From: Paenibacillus illinoisensis NBRC 15959
GTDB taxonomy: Bacteria; Bacillota; Bacilli; Paenibacillales; Paenibacillaceae
Length of the DNA: 64,000 nucleotides
Assembly (NCBI RefSeq): GCF_004000925.1
Contig: NZ_BIME01000003.1
Coordinates: forward strand, 248,001 to 312,000
Direction: 5' to 3'
The notes under the pieces are model-generated. The model did not search any database. It was not told where the DNA came from and saw only the letters and a program-made list of their open reading frames with translations. Positions 29,969 to 39,124 of this stretch are shown piece by piece. The first letter of the stretch is position 1. Every line of letters starts with the position of its first letter. Made by a program: the position numbers and the translations under genes.

Positions 29969-30982
29969 TCAGTACTCCAGGTGATGCTGCTCGTTCAGAC
30001 GTTTGCGGAAAATGTAATAACTCCAGATCTGATATCCGAGGACAAAAGGCAGCAGCGTGCAGGCTACAATCGTCATCACTTTCAGTGAATATGCACCAGA
30101 GGCCGCATTATAGACCGTCAGATCGAACGCTGAGCCGAAGGAACTGACCATAACTCTTGGAAACAGGCCAATGAATACAGAGGCAAAAGCGATGGCAATA
30201 ACGGCTCCGGTCATACCAAATGCCCAGCCCTCACGCTTATGCCGCACGAAGTAAGCAGCGAACCCCAATGAAACGGCACCAAGGACCACCATGATCCAGA
30301 GCGCCCAGCCGCGAACGGCGAACACATCTGTCATGAAGTAGGTCATCACCGCATACACCGCAAGAATGGCGGCCAGCGGCAGCATTAATTTATTTGCCAT
30401 ATTCAACGCCCGTTCCCTGAGATCGCCAACGGTCCGCAAGGAAGCGAACAGCAGCCCATGAACGAGACACAACAAGGTTACACTTAGACCGCCAACAACG
30501 GTATACGGGTTGACGATGTCCAGGAATCCCGCACGCATCTGCATCTCCCCATCAATGGGCAGACCCTTCATGAGCGTTGCAAAGACAACTCCGAACAGAA
30601 ATGGCAGGAGGCTACTTGAGACGACAATGATGATATCCCATGTTTTGCGCCAGCGCTGCTGCTTCATCTTGCTCCGGAATTCAAAAGCGACTCCACGGCC
30701 GATCAATGCGAGTAATACAACTACTAGCGGCAGGTAAAAACCGCTGAACAAGGTGGCATACCAATGTGGAAAAGCAGCGAACATTGCGCCACCTGCCGTG
30801 ATCAGCCAGACCTCGTTTCCATCCCAGAACGGACCGATGGAGTTGATCAGGGTACGACGTTCACGATCTGATTTGGCAATCAGGCCTGTGGACATTCCCA
30901 CACCAAAATCGAAGCCTTCCAAAAAGAAAAAACCGACAAACAATACAGCGATCAACAGAAACCAAAGCTCACTTAGTGACAA
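29969..30982 (-). CDS. cydB: Cytochrome bd ubiquinol/menaquinol oxidase subunit II
   Basis: The 337-residue protein has eight or more spans. FLEGFDFGVGMS and IGPFWDGNEVWLITAGGAMFAAFP are CydB signatures. The TTG at 30982 was chosen because GGGGGGTATTCCG precedes it and the resulting MSLSELWFLLIAVLF matches the Bacillus N-terminus; this start overlaps the cydA end by 14 bases, so translation is probably coupled. With CydA it forms the high-affinity, non-proton-pumping terminal oxidase. Confidence 0.95.
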   Translation of the reverse strand: MSLSELWFLLIAVLFVGFFFLEGFDFGVGMSTGLIAKSDRERRTLINSIGPFWDGNEVWLITAGGAMFAAFPHWYATLFSGFYLPLVVVLLALIGRGVAFEFRSKMKQQRWRKTWDIIIVVSSSLLPFLFGVVFATLMKGLPIDGEMQMRAGFLDIVNPYTVVGGLSVTLLCLVHGLLFASLRTVGDLRERALNMANKLMLPLAAILAVYAVMTYFMTDVFAVRGWALWIMVVLGAVSLGFAAYFVRHKREGWAFGMTGAVIAIAFASVFIGLFPRVMVSSFGSAFDLTVYNAASGAYSLKVMTIVACTLLPFVLGYQIWSYYIFRKRLNEQHHLEY

Positions 30983-32384
30983 CGGAATACCCCCCATCCA
31001 TGCCGAACGGATCGGCCGATTCATCGTGTTCCTCCGGCTTATCTACTGCGTGCGGACCTGCCTTGATCTCACGAACGAACAGATAGACCATGACAATGCC
31101 CAGAACCGTGTAAGCCGCCGTAAACGCAATGGTAGAGAACAGAATCTGGCCTGCGCTCACGTTAGGCGATACACTGGCTTCGGTCGTCATATATCCGAAT
31201 ACCGTCCAAGGCTGCCGTCCCACCTCCGTCATAATCCAGCCCGACGTATTGGCGATGAAAGGCAGGGAGATGGCAAAAACCATCAGGCGCATGAACCATG
31301 TTCCAGCTACCTCCAGCTTCTTGCGCAGCGCCAGAAATGTACCGTACAGGGCGAGTACAATCATTAAACCGCCTGCAGCAATCATGATACGGAAGCTCCA
31401 GAACGTTGTCCGTACTGGCGGGATGTAGTTCCCTGGCCCATATGTCTGCTGATACTCGGCATTGAGTTCCTTCATACCTTGAACACTGCCGGAGAATTTG
31501 CTGTAGGACAGATAACTGAGCAATCCGGGAATCTTGATCTCACCGGAGTTCTCCTGTTTGTCAGGATCTATTGCCGCGATGACCGTCCACGGCGCAGGAT
31601 CTTCCGTTGTTGTCCAAGTTCCTTCACTGGCTGCCATTTTCATCGGCTGCGTCTCCACCAGATATTGCGCCTGGAAGTGCCCGGAGAACGCCACACCGAA
31701 TGAGGAAACAAGACCAATGATGATGGCAATATTGAACGATTTTCGGAAAATCTCCACATCCTGCTTTTTCATCAATTTGTACGCACTGATGCCGGTTACC
31801 ACGAAGGCCCCTGTCATTAATGCGCCAAAGATCGTATGCGGGAATTCAACCAGCAGCTGACCATTGGTAAGCAGCGCGAGGAAATCATTCATCTCGGCAC
31901 GGCCGTTCTTAATCTCGAAACCGACCGGATGCTGCATGAATGAATTGGCTGCCAGAATCCACAATGCGGACAGGAATGTGCCGACAAATACGAGCCAGAT
32001 ACAGGCCAGATGCACCTTTTTGGATAACCGGTCCCACCCGAAAATCCAGAGCCCGATAAATGTAGACTCCATAAAAAACGCCAGTAAGGCTTCAACCGCC
32101 AGTGGCGCCCCGAACACATCCCCGACAAAGCGTGAATACTCGGACCAGTTCATGCCGAACTGGAACTCTTGCAGAATACCTGTCACGACCCCGACGGCAA
32201 AGTTAATCAGGAACAGCTTGCCCCAGAACTTGGCCATCGTTTTGTAGATCTCCTTGCCCTTGACTACGTACAACGTCTCCATAATGGCTACCAGCAGTAC
32301 AAGACCGATGGACAGCGGTACAAAAAAGAAATGGAAGATCGTTGTGAGTGCATATTGGATACGCGATAACATAATCGGATCCAT
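30969..32384 (-). CDS. cydA: Cytochrome bd oxidase subunit I
   Basis: The 471-residue protein carries the heme ligands: His18 in LTTIFHFFFVPLS, His in LVEFPHTIFGALM and the Met segment in the C-terminal half. GRQPWTVFGYMTTEASVSP is a universal CydA motif. The Q-loop is of the short Firmicute type. The enzyme reduces oxygen with menaquinol at low oxygen. The ATG at 32384 follows AAAGGGG. Two TGTGA-N6-TCACA sites lie 120-180 bases upstream. Confidence 0.97.
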   Translation of the reverse strand: MDPIMLSRIQYALTTIFHFFFVPLSIGLVLLVAIMETLYVVKGKEIYKTMAKFWGKLFLINFAVGVVTGILQEFQFGMNWSEYSRFVGDVFGAPLAVEALLAFFMESTFIGLWIFGWDRLSKKVHLACIWLVFVGTFLSALWILAANSFMQHPVGFEIKNGRAEMNDFLALLTNGQLLVEFPHTIFGALMTGAFVVTGISAYKLMKKQDVEIFRKSFNIAIIIGLVSSFGVAFSGHFQAQYLVETQPMKMAASEGTWTTTEDPAPWTVIAAIDPDKQENSGEIKIPGLLSYLSYSKFSGSVQGMKELNAEYQQTYGPGNYIPPVRTTFWSFRIMIAAGGLMIVLALYGTFLALRKKLEVAGTWFMRLMVFAISLPFIANTSGWIMTEVGRQPWTVFGYMTTEASVSPNVSAGQILFSTIAFTAAYTVLGIVMVYLFVREIKAGPHAVDKPEEHDESADPFGMDGGYSVVTK

Positions 32385-32505
32385 ACCGTTACCCCTTCTT
32401 TCTGTTTACATCGCAGTGATTTGCATTTGGCATGGAAGCTGCACCTTCGCTGTCTGTCCGCCAAATACGTGATGAACGTATTGTGCCAGATTGCCTATTT
32501 TGTAC

Positions 32506-32542
32506 ATGTGACAATTATCACAATCTACGTTAGAATTGCGAA
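32506..32542 (-). promoter_or_regulatory. cydA promoter overlapped by a Rex/Fnr-like box
   Basis: On the minus strand, TTCGCA (32542-32537) and GATAAT (32519-32514) are 17 bases apart and form a plausible sigma-A promoter. The box TTGTGATAATTGTCACAT (32523-32506) covers the -10 and start region and fits both the Rex consensus (TTGTGA-N6-TCACA) and Fnr boxes. Repression by Rex at high NAD+/NADH is known for cyd genes in Bacillus and would work from this position. Confidence 0.6.
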
Positions 32543-32547
32543 AAAAA

Positions 32548-32563
32548 TGTGACGATGGTCACA
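32548..32563. promoter_or_regulatory. Distal TGTGA-N6-TCACA box upstream of cydA
   Basis: TGTGACGATGGTCACA is a perfect CRP/FNR-family palindrome, centred 41 bases upstream of the proximal box and about 48 bases from the inferred start. The position suits activation. The remaining sequence to 32769 shows no gene, only a small CCTCCG/CGGAGG hairpin at about 32715. Confidence 0.6.
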
Positions 32564-32769
32564 CATTGGATAAAATTCAGTCTAATATGCGGCTTATCTG
32601 CTTCGTCTATTCAGGGAAGTTGCTCATGTTTGGCACAACATGCCCATATGCTAGAGTCAGACATATCATGCGAAGTGCCTTAAGGGCTGTACATATGATG
32701 TGGAGAGATGGAACACCTCCGGAAGCGGAGGCGGAACGTTAGAATGCAGTCAAAGTGAGGTGATGACCT

Positions 32770-34062
32770 ATGGATAAGCCCGAATGGATACCGGAGATCA
32801 ATGGGAAGACAGCGTCAAATGAGGATGGAAGGAAATGTCCTACCAATCGGTACATTCTTTTTCCCCGCAAAGGGGGATGGTCCACGTTTCCTTATCCGGA
32901 CATCGCTGCCCTGCTCTCGGCCGAGGGAGAAGTCTTATATGTAAGCAGTCAGGAACGATCGGAAGAGATGCCCCCGGCCATTTCAGTAATCACCCTGCCA
33001 GAAGCTGAGATTCTGCTCCAGCAAAATCACACCGCAGCCGTCATTGCACACCCCTACTGGCTTACAGCAGTTCAATCGCTGCATCCGAAGATCAGCATTG
33101 TGCTGCTTCCCGAACCGGCAGGCGATGAAGCAAACTCTCCGCTGTGGGAGGGTTGTATATCCAGACTGGTTGGTACTGCCGATCTGATCGGCACGTCTTC
33201 GGAAACACGGTACATGAAGCTGGCCTTTCAGGGCGTCCGAGCGGTCTGGCTGGGCGGTGAAGACAAGGCTCCGGCTGGCTCCATACACAAGGATGATCTC
33301 GAAATTCCGCTAAGAGATTATGAGCTGCTTTTTCTTCATGCCCTCAGACAAACCGTTACCAAAGCACCGGACACCATCACTCCGCTCCAGTGCAGCATCC
33401 GTGCAGACTATTACCGCCAGCTCCGTTCCAAAACAGGGCCGCATGAGACGATCTCCTTTTTGCTGGCAGCCTATGAATATTTGCTGGACGACTCCCGTGC
33501 AGCAGCGTCCCTGAAGGAGGCCTTTACACATGCGATCATGAACGGACGAAGTGATTGTGTGCAATCACACTATCGGTTTCTATCCGCCATTCATGCCAAA
33601 GCTGGAGAAGTTGAATCTGCGCTGCAAGTCTACGGAATCAGTGCAGGCAGCGAACAGGAACGGCATCACTATGAACAGCTGTGCCGCTGGCTCGAGGCAG
33701 GAGAGAATCAGCTTGTGCAGGCAGAGCTGCTGCGGTTAAACGATGATTACGGAGCTGCGCTGGGGATATTGGACGCGCTTGGAGGAGAAACCGCCCGGCA
33801 TTGGAAGTTCCGGATATATCAGGAGACCGAATGTGTGGAGGATGCTCTGGCTCTGGTCCATGCGGCAGATATTCAGGATCGTTCCAGCCGCAGGGATTAT
33901 CAGGAGTTATCAGGGACTGCCATGGCCTTGCGGGGAGATCGTCACGGGGCAGTACGACAGTTTCTCGAAGCCGCGATGGAGAATGAGGAAGCTCTTGCCC
34001 GGATTGTGGAGATGGAACTGCTGGACCACGCTGTACAGCAGCTGCTTGGGGAGGTGCCGTGA
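32770..34062 (+). CDS. Glycosyltransferase-B-like N-terminal half fused to helical repeats
   Basis: The 430-residue protein opens the rightward part of the glycan locus. Residues about 25-180 (RYILFPRKGGWSTFPYPDIAALLS, AVIAHPYWLTAVQSL, LVGTADLIGTSSETRYMKLAF) resemble the first Rossmann half of GT-B glycosyltransferases. The C-terminal 230 residues are helical, with TPR-like pairs (HYEQLCRWLEAGENQLVQAELLRLNDDYGAALGILDALGG). The nucleotide-sugar half of GT-B is not seen, so it may bind protein acceptor or act as a scaffold. GAGGTG precedes the ATG. It overlaps the next gene at one base. Confidence 0.6.
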   Translation: MDKPEWIPEINGKTASNEDGRKCPTNRYILFPRKGGWSTFPYPDIAALLSAEGEVLYVSSQERSEEMPPAISVITLPEAEILLQQNHTAAVIAHPYWLTAVQSLHPKISIVLLPEPAGDEANSPLWEGCISRLVGTADLIGTSSETRYMKLAFQGVRAVWLGGEDKAPAGSIHKDDLEIPLRDYELLFLHALRQTVTKAPDTITPLQCSIRADYYRQLRSKTGPHETISFLLAAYEYLLDDSRAAASLKEAFTHAIMNGRSDCVQSHYRFLSAIHAKAGEVESALQVYGISAGSEQERHHYEQLCRWLEAGENQLVQAELLRLNDDYGAALGILDALGGETARHWKFRIYQETECVEDALALVHAADIQDRSSRRDYQELSGTAMALRGDRHGAVRQFLEAAMENEEALARIVEMELLDHAVQQLLGEVP

Positions 34063-34952
34063 TGCTGGACCCGAAGAAGCGCACGCAGCATAATCAGGGG
34101 CTGGGCATGCAGCCTGATATTCGTATTGAAGTTCACCCCTCCTCTTCCGAAGCATTGGCGGACCAGCAGATGGACTCGAAGAGCAATGAAGTGGAAAGCG
34201 AGGGTTCACGACCCACACCTTCTTCTATCCGCCGTGTCCGCAAAAGTCAGGGGAACAAACTGACCGCCATGCTGCAGGTCCGTAATGAACGCGGACGATA
34301 CCTCGAGGAAGTCCTCCGTGATCTGAGTGAATTCGTGGATGAGATCGTTATCGTGGATGATGCGAGTACCGATGGAACACCAGATATATGCAGGTCCTAT
34401 CCAAAAGTTATTCGGCTTGAGAAACTGGAGAAGCCTCTATTTGCTGAGGAATGGCGGCTCCGCAATACGTTATGGCAAGCAGCTGTAAGTACTTCACCGG
34501 ACTGGCTGCTGTCCGTTGATGCGGATGAACTGTACAGTACGGAGGCCAAGGAAGCAATACGTGATCTGATCAACCAGGACCATGCAGACTGGGTGGCATT
34601 CCGATTCTACGATATGTGGGGTGGACGGACCCACTACCGGGATGACGAACTTTGGGGCCTGCACAGACGGCATACGGCATCACTTGTCCGCTATATGCCC
34701 GAGTATCCTTACTTTTACCCACAGCAGAACCATCACGTTCCCCGTCTCCCCTTGTCCTGTTCGGTATTGCCTGGCATTCGCACGGAATTAAAAGTACAGC
34801 ATCTTGGGTGGGCGGGCAGCCTCGAAGACCGGGTTCGCAAGTATCTGCGTTACAAACGCATTGATCCCAGCGGCGAGTGGGGCAGTCTGGAACATTACGA
34901 ATCCATCCTGGACCCGGAACCTCGGCTGGTTCCCTGGAAGGAGGAGCATTGA
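34062..34952 (+). CDS. Family 2 glycosyltransferase
   Basis: The 296-residue protein has about 60 low-complexity hydrophilic residues, then a GT-A domain: NKLTAMLQVRNERGRYLEEVL, EFVDEIVIVDDASTDGTPDIC and the DxD motif WLLSVDADELYS. No membrane span is present, so it acts in the cytoplasm, presumably on a protein or nucleotide-linked acceptor. GGGGAGG precedes the ATG at 34062, which overlaps the upstream stop. It belongs to the four-gene rightward operon. Confidence 0.88.
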   Translation: MLDPKKRTQHNQGLGMQPDIRIEVHPSSSEALADQQMDSKSNEVESEGSRPTPSSIRRVRKSQGNKLTAMLQVRNERGRYLEEVLRDLSEFVDEIVIVDDASTDGTPDICRSYPKVIRLEKLEKPLFAEEWRLRNTLWQAAVSTSPDWLLSVDADELYSTEAKEAIRDLINQDHADWVAFRFYDMWGGRTHYRDDELWGLHRRHTASLVRYMPEYPYFYPQQNHHVPRLPLSCSVLPGIRTELKVQHLGWAGSLEDRVRKYLRYKRIDPSGEWGSLEHYESILDPEPRLVPWKEEH

Positions 34953-34953
34953 G

Positions 34954-36294
34954 ATGGGTGTGGTCAGCATTTTGACACACAGCTTCACGGATGGATACAA
35001 CCGGGAGTTCGGACGGGTATTCGGAGGGGGGCTTGAACGTTATATTCTGGATCTGTGCAGTGTGATCCGCGAATTGGGGCATAATCCCGAGGTGCATCAG
35101 TTGTCATATTATGAAGCATTTCAGACACGTACGGAGCAGATAGATGTATTCGGATACGCCTACGATATGGATGATGTGCCTGAAGCCTTCGAGAGGATGG
35201 CGGCGGCAGCCCGCGGCCCTGTCATCTATGCCAGCTGTCTCTGGCAGCCCATCAGCTACAAGCCCGGCAGTCTGGGCATCTGCCACGGCATTAACTGGGA
35301 TCGTCCCGGATTGCCGCTGGAGACCAAGCAGCAGGTGGCTGAGCACATCCAATTGGCACTGGATGGACTGGTACGTATCGTATCGGTGGACTCCCATTTT
35401 CAGACCTTTTGCCGGGCAGCATGCACGTTTGATGATCCCCGAAAGGTCGTCCTTATTCCCAATGCTGTGGATACCTCCTATTTCACTCCCGCTCCCCCCA
35501 GACCGAGGTTCGGACAGGAACAGGAAGCGGAATGGCTGTCTGCATGGAAGGAGGACCTCGCCAGCCAGGAAGAAGAAGCCGGGGTCTCCATCTCGGGATG
35601 GAATGCAAAAGAAGCTGTTCTGCTTGATAACGCTGACAATTCCGATCAGGCAAACGAGATCGCTGATTCTGCTGTCAGCATCCACAGTATTGCTCTGCCA
35701 TCACAGATTGCACGTCCTCTGAGAATTCTGTATCCGCGCCGGATCAGTATGGAACGAGGCATCATACCCATGATGCTTGCGGCAGATCGGCTGCTGGGTG
35801 CCTACCCGGATCTGGAGATTGAATTTGCCGGAGAACTGGTCGAAGGTAGCACGGTGGGCAGGGCATTTCGTTATTGGCACCGCACTCATCCGCATCAGGA
35901 TCGCATCTTGCAGCGTACGTACGACTTCAGGGATATCCGCGAGGCCTACCATCAGGCTGATATTGCCGTGATTCCCACAGTGTTCTCGGAGGGGACCTCT
36001 TATGCCTGCCTGGAAGCCATGAGCTGCGGCATCCCGGTCGTTGCCTCCAACGTGGGCGGGTTAAACGATCTCATACAGGACGGGTTCAACGGGCTGCTTG
36101 TGCCCCCGGGCGATGACGCACTCACCGCTGCTCTGGTACGCCTGCTGGAGGACAGGGCGGAGCGGGAGCGCCTCGGCATATACGCCAGGGAGACAGCTGT
36201 CGCCTACGATCTGTCCGGATGGCGGCGCAAGTGGAGTTCGGTATTGGAGACGTTCTTGGCAGATGCAGGATTGAGAGAGGGGATACGGGGATGA
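34954..36294 (+). CDS. Family 4 glycosyltransferase
   Basis: The 446-residue GT-B protein contains VFGGGLERYILDLCSVIRELGH at the N-terminus, SVDSHFQTFCRAACTFDDPRKVVLIPNAVDTSYF in the middle and the C-terminal EGTSYACLEAMSCGIPVVASNVGGLNDLI, in which the E-x7-E donor motif is visible. A charged insertion of about 60 residues (205-265) separates the halves and is unusual. GGAGG precedes the ATG at 34954, one base after the GT2 stop. The transferred sugar is unknown. Confidence 0.92.
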   Translation: MGVVSILTHSFTDGYNREFGRVFGGGLERYILDLCSVIRELGHNPEVHQLSYYEAFQTRTEQIDVFGYAYDMDDVPEAFERMAAAARGPVIYASCLWQPISYKPGSLGICHGINWDRPGLPLETKQQVAEHIQLALDGLVRIVSVDSHFQTFCRAACTFDDPRKVVLIPNAVDTSYFTPAPPRPRFGQEQEAEWLSAWKEDLASQEEEAGVSISGWNAKEAVLLDNADNSDQANEIADSAVSIHSIALPSQIARPLRILYPRRISMERGIIPMMLAADRLLGAYPDLEIEFAGELVEGSTVGRAFRYWHRTHPHQDRILQRTYDFRDIREAYHQADIAVIPTVFSEGTSYACLEAMSCGIPVVASNVGGLNDLIQDGFNGLLVPPGDDALTAALVRLLEDRAERERLGIYARETAVAYDLSGWRRKWSSVLETFLADAGLREGIRG

Positions 36295-36962
36295 TGGACA
36301 CACCTAATCAGAATGAAGCATTAGTAACCAGATATGTTCGGCAAAACGATCCCAAAACAGATACGCTGGTATTTCCACTGCATCCGGCATGGTGGAGCAG
36401 ACCTTACGAATATGAATGGGCCCGCCAGTTCGCCCAACAAGACGACGTGGTACTGGATGCAGCCTGCGGCATTTCCCATCCGTTCAAGTTTTGGCTGGCC
36501 GAACACTGCCGGGAAGCTCACGCCTGTGATTGGGATGAACGCATCTTGTCGGAGGAAGCAATCCGGCAGGATATTGCTGCCGACTTCGGCGAAGAGGCTG
36601 CACGTCATTTACCGGAGCACTACTTGACCAGGCTGCATCGCGCTCAGGCGAACCTGGCGCAGCTGCCTTATGCCTCTGGCATGTTTGACCGTATATTCTG
36701 CATTTCGGTTCTGGAGCATCTGGATACAGGCACCATGCTGCGTGCCTTTCGCGAATTCGCCCGGGTCATGAAGCCGGATGGACAATTAATTGCAACCTTT
36801 GATGTGCCGGAGATGCGGCCCGATTTACTCGAGACCATCATGGCCGTTACCGGTCTCACCATTGATGGGAAGCTCATCGTGGAAGAGCCCGATGATGCCA
36901 TCTGGTCCGACATGTATGGGACGCCAATTCGCTGCTTCCGGGCAGTGATTCGGAAAGGATAG
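36291..36962 (+). CDS. SAM-dependent class I methyltransferase
   Basis: The 223-residue protein has motif I DVVLDAACGISHPFKFW and later FDRIFCISVLEHLDTGTMLRAFREFARVMKPDG, typical of methyltransferase 11/25-type enzymes acting on small molecules or sugars. It overlaps the GT4 stop by four bases (ATGA), so it is coupled to it. In this setting it may methylate the glycan, as in O-methylated exosporium sugars of Bacillus. That is inference. Confidence 0.88.
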   Translation: MMDTPNQNEALVTRYVRQNDPKTDTLVFPLHPAWWSRPYEYEWARQFAQQDDVVLDAACGISHPFKFWLAEHCREAHACDWDERILSEEAIRQDIAADFGEEAARHLPEHYLTRLHRAQANLAQLPYASGMFDRIFCISVLEHLDTGTMLRAFREFARVMKPDGQLIATFDVPEMRPDLLETIMAVTGLTIDGKLIVEEPDDAIWSDMYGTPIRCFRAVIRKG

Positions 36963-37040
36963 TCGATCTCCGTTAGCAAGGATGAAGCTGGCAAACACCA
37001 GTAATGGGGTTAGCTGTTATGTGGGTGAAAGCCCCGTATG

Positions 37041-39098
37041 TCAGAGATGGACGAATAGCATGTTACAGCGAGATGCAAAGCCTTCGGTTGCCGCTGCGCC
37101 GGGAGATGTCAGGCGCAGCAGCGTGTGCAGCCCCGGCGAACCTAGAGTCGTCGCCGGGCGGCCAGAGGCGGAAGGCTGAAGCGCGATATGCCGGGCCCTC
37201 ATGGCCCATTCCTGCGCTGCAGTCTGCCGCCCGGCGAGCAGCGCGAGCGTGCCTGCCAGCAGTGCCTCTGTGGCACGAGCCGTGGCGGGCATTTCGTCCG
37301 TGAAGGGCTGCTGCATTGCCGGCGGCAAGCCGAATAGCTCCAGCAGCCCTTCACGGACGCTTGCGGGCGCACGCAGCAGCCCACAGCGTGCCGCAGGCGG
37401 AAGCGCCGCGAGCAGCGACGGGGCGGCACCTTGCGGCAGGGCCCGCAGCAGGCGCAGCCATGCAGCCCATGCGCCCACGCGCGCGAGCGCCTCCGCTGCG
37501 GCGTGCACGCCCGGCGGCGGCGCAGCTGCTTCAGCGCGTGGCACAGGCGCTGCGCTGCACGGAGCTGTGCCTGGCGCTGAATTGCCCGGGGCGGAGCCGC
37601 TCAGCAGCGCACCGGCGGCAAGTGCCGCTGCAGGCAGCGCGCATGCTGTGCGGCTGTGCAGCGGCTGGTGGGCGCCTGCGCGTGCAAGTGCGCGCCCAGC
37701 GCTGCGCTTGCAGCCGAGCGCCCACAGCGCCAGCGACGCCTCGGGCCCGAGCTGCGCATGCGCTGCCCAGGGCTGCAGCGATACCCGCGCTGCCGCATCT
37801 TCGCCCAGCTGGGCCAGCGCCAGCCCGGCGGCGAGCGGCTGCTGCCGCAGCACAGCCGCCAGTGGTGCCGCATGGCGCAGCAGCCATTGCGGCCGGTGCG
37901 CATCCAGCGCGGCCGGAACAAGCGCCTGCCATACAGCAGACGGCAGCGGTGCACGCGATGCCGCATCCGCAATGGCGTTCGGCCGCCCGGTGGCTGCGGC
38001 CAGCAGCAGCAGGCGCTGCCACGCAGCCATGTTTCCGGGCTGCGCTGCCAGTGCAGCAATATAGGCTGCCTCAGCCTCTTCCCAGCGGCCCAGACGTTCA
38101 AGTGCGATGCCTTCCAGCGTTAGACTTCGATACGTTCCGGCACCTGAAACGGAAGTGTACTGCCCCGTTGTTTTCGCTGCGGATCGTGCCTTCTTCAACC
38201 AATCCAGCGCTGCTTCCTCTCTGCCGAGGTCCAACTCCAGTACCGCGCCAAGCTCCAGCACATCCGCGAAGTCAGCATATACGGTAGTCCACGCCTGTAC
38301 GACATCCAGCGCCCGTTCCGGTCGCCCACTTTCCCTTAAGGCATATGCTGTTTTGAGTACCAGGTCCGAATGATAACCGCAGGATGGCCCAAGCCGGGCA
38401 AGCAGCGGTTCCAGCAGCCGCAGTGCCTCATTGTACTTCCCTTGCTGAAACCATTCCGCTGCCAGCGCATACAGCAGCTCCGGCTGCTCATCTGCCCCAT
38501 CATTCAGAGCGGAACGAATCAGACGCATATTCCGCTCTGTTTTATTTTTGCGAACGATCGCCTCTTCCAGATAGCCATAATGCAGGACTTCCAGCTCCGA
38601 ATGCACCAAGCCTTCGGGAACAAAAGCCAGAATGGATGATGCGACTTCTTCGTGAATTTTACCCTTGAATGTGATCCGGCGATCGTTTCTGAATAAGCGG
38701 CACACCGCATCCGTCACCCGTTCTTCACCAGACCGTCCCAAGAGACTTGTCACCTTGATCCAGTATCCCCAGACATGATCAGGACTCCCGGATAATAAGT
38801 GCGTAAGCCCTGTCTTCATTTGCTCCGTCTGCCCCCATACTTCATCTGCATCCAATACCAGAATCCAGGGCTGGGTTGCAGCGGTAAGAGACTGATTGCG
38901 AGCAGCAGCAAAATCCCCGTTCCATTCTGCACGAATGATCTTGGCACCATAGAGGGCGGCAATTCGAAGCGTATCATCTGCTGAACCGGTATCGACAATG
39001 ATTATCTCATCCACGATTCCCCTGACAGATTCTAAGCAGCGCCTAAGACCATCCTCCTCGTCCTTCACAATCATGCACAGGCTGATTCCAGGCTCCAA
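37041..39098 (-). CDS. GT2-TPR glycosyltransferase, paralogue A, with GC-rich Ala-rich C-terminus
   Basis: The 685-residue protein starts with a GT2 domain: ISLCMIVKDEEDGLRRCLES, VDEIIIVDTGSADDT, FAAARNQSL, and DxD in ILVLDADEVW. TPR-like helices follow (about 200-370). From about residue 350 to the end the chain is extremely rich in Ala, Leu and Pro and the DNA becomes very GC-rich (48 of 60 bases G/C in 37441-37500, against 26 of 60 in 38521-38580). The start is the TTG at 39098, GGAGGG lying 6 bases before it; the ATG at 39104 touches that site. It is the last of three tandem paralogues. Confidence 0.88.
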   Translation of the reverse strand: MEPGISLCMIVKDEEDGLRRCLESVRGIVDEIIIVDTGSADDTLRIAALYGAKIIRAEWNGDFAAARNQSLTAATQPWILVLDADEVWGQTEQMKTGLTHLLSGSPDHVWGYWIKVTSLLGRSGEERVTDAVCRLFRNDRRITFKGKIHEEVASSILAFVPEGLVHSELEVLHYGYLEEAIVRKNKTERNMRLIRSALNDGADEQPELLYALAAEWFQQGKYNEALRLLEPLLARLGPSCGYHSDLVLKTAYALRESGRPERALDVVQAWTTVYADFADVLELGAVLELDLGREEAALDWLKKARSAAKTTGQYTSVSGAGTYRSLTLEGIALERLGRWEEAEAAYIAALAAQPGNMAAWQRLLLLAAATGRPNAIADAASRAPLPSAVWQALVPAALDAHRPQWLLRHAAPLAAVLRQQPLAAGLALAQLGEDAAARVSLQPWAAHAQLGPEASLALWALGCKRSAGRALARAGAHQPLHSRTACALPAAALAAGALLSGSAPGNSAPGTAPCSAAPVPRAEAAAPPPGVHAAAEALARVGAWAAWLRLLRALPQGAAPSLLAALPPAARCGLLRAPASVREGLLELFGLPPAMQQPFTDEMPATARATEALLAGTLALLAGRQTAAQEWAMRARHIALQPSASGRPATTLGSPGLHTLLRLTSPGAAATEGFASRCNMLFVHL

Positions 39099-39124
39099 GC
39101 TCATCCCTCCATACTGTCAATGAT

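Noticed and set aside
32536-32742. A 68-codon frame in the cydA upstream region
   Set aside because: It lacks a ribosome site and runs through the promoter boxes.
37201-38287. Several long + strand frames opposite the GC-rich part of a glycosyltransferase gene
   Set aside because: High GC removes stop codons in all frames. The frames are Ala/Arg/Ser low-complexity with no start signal.
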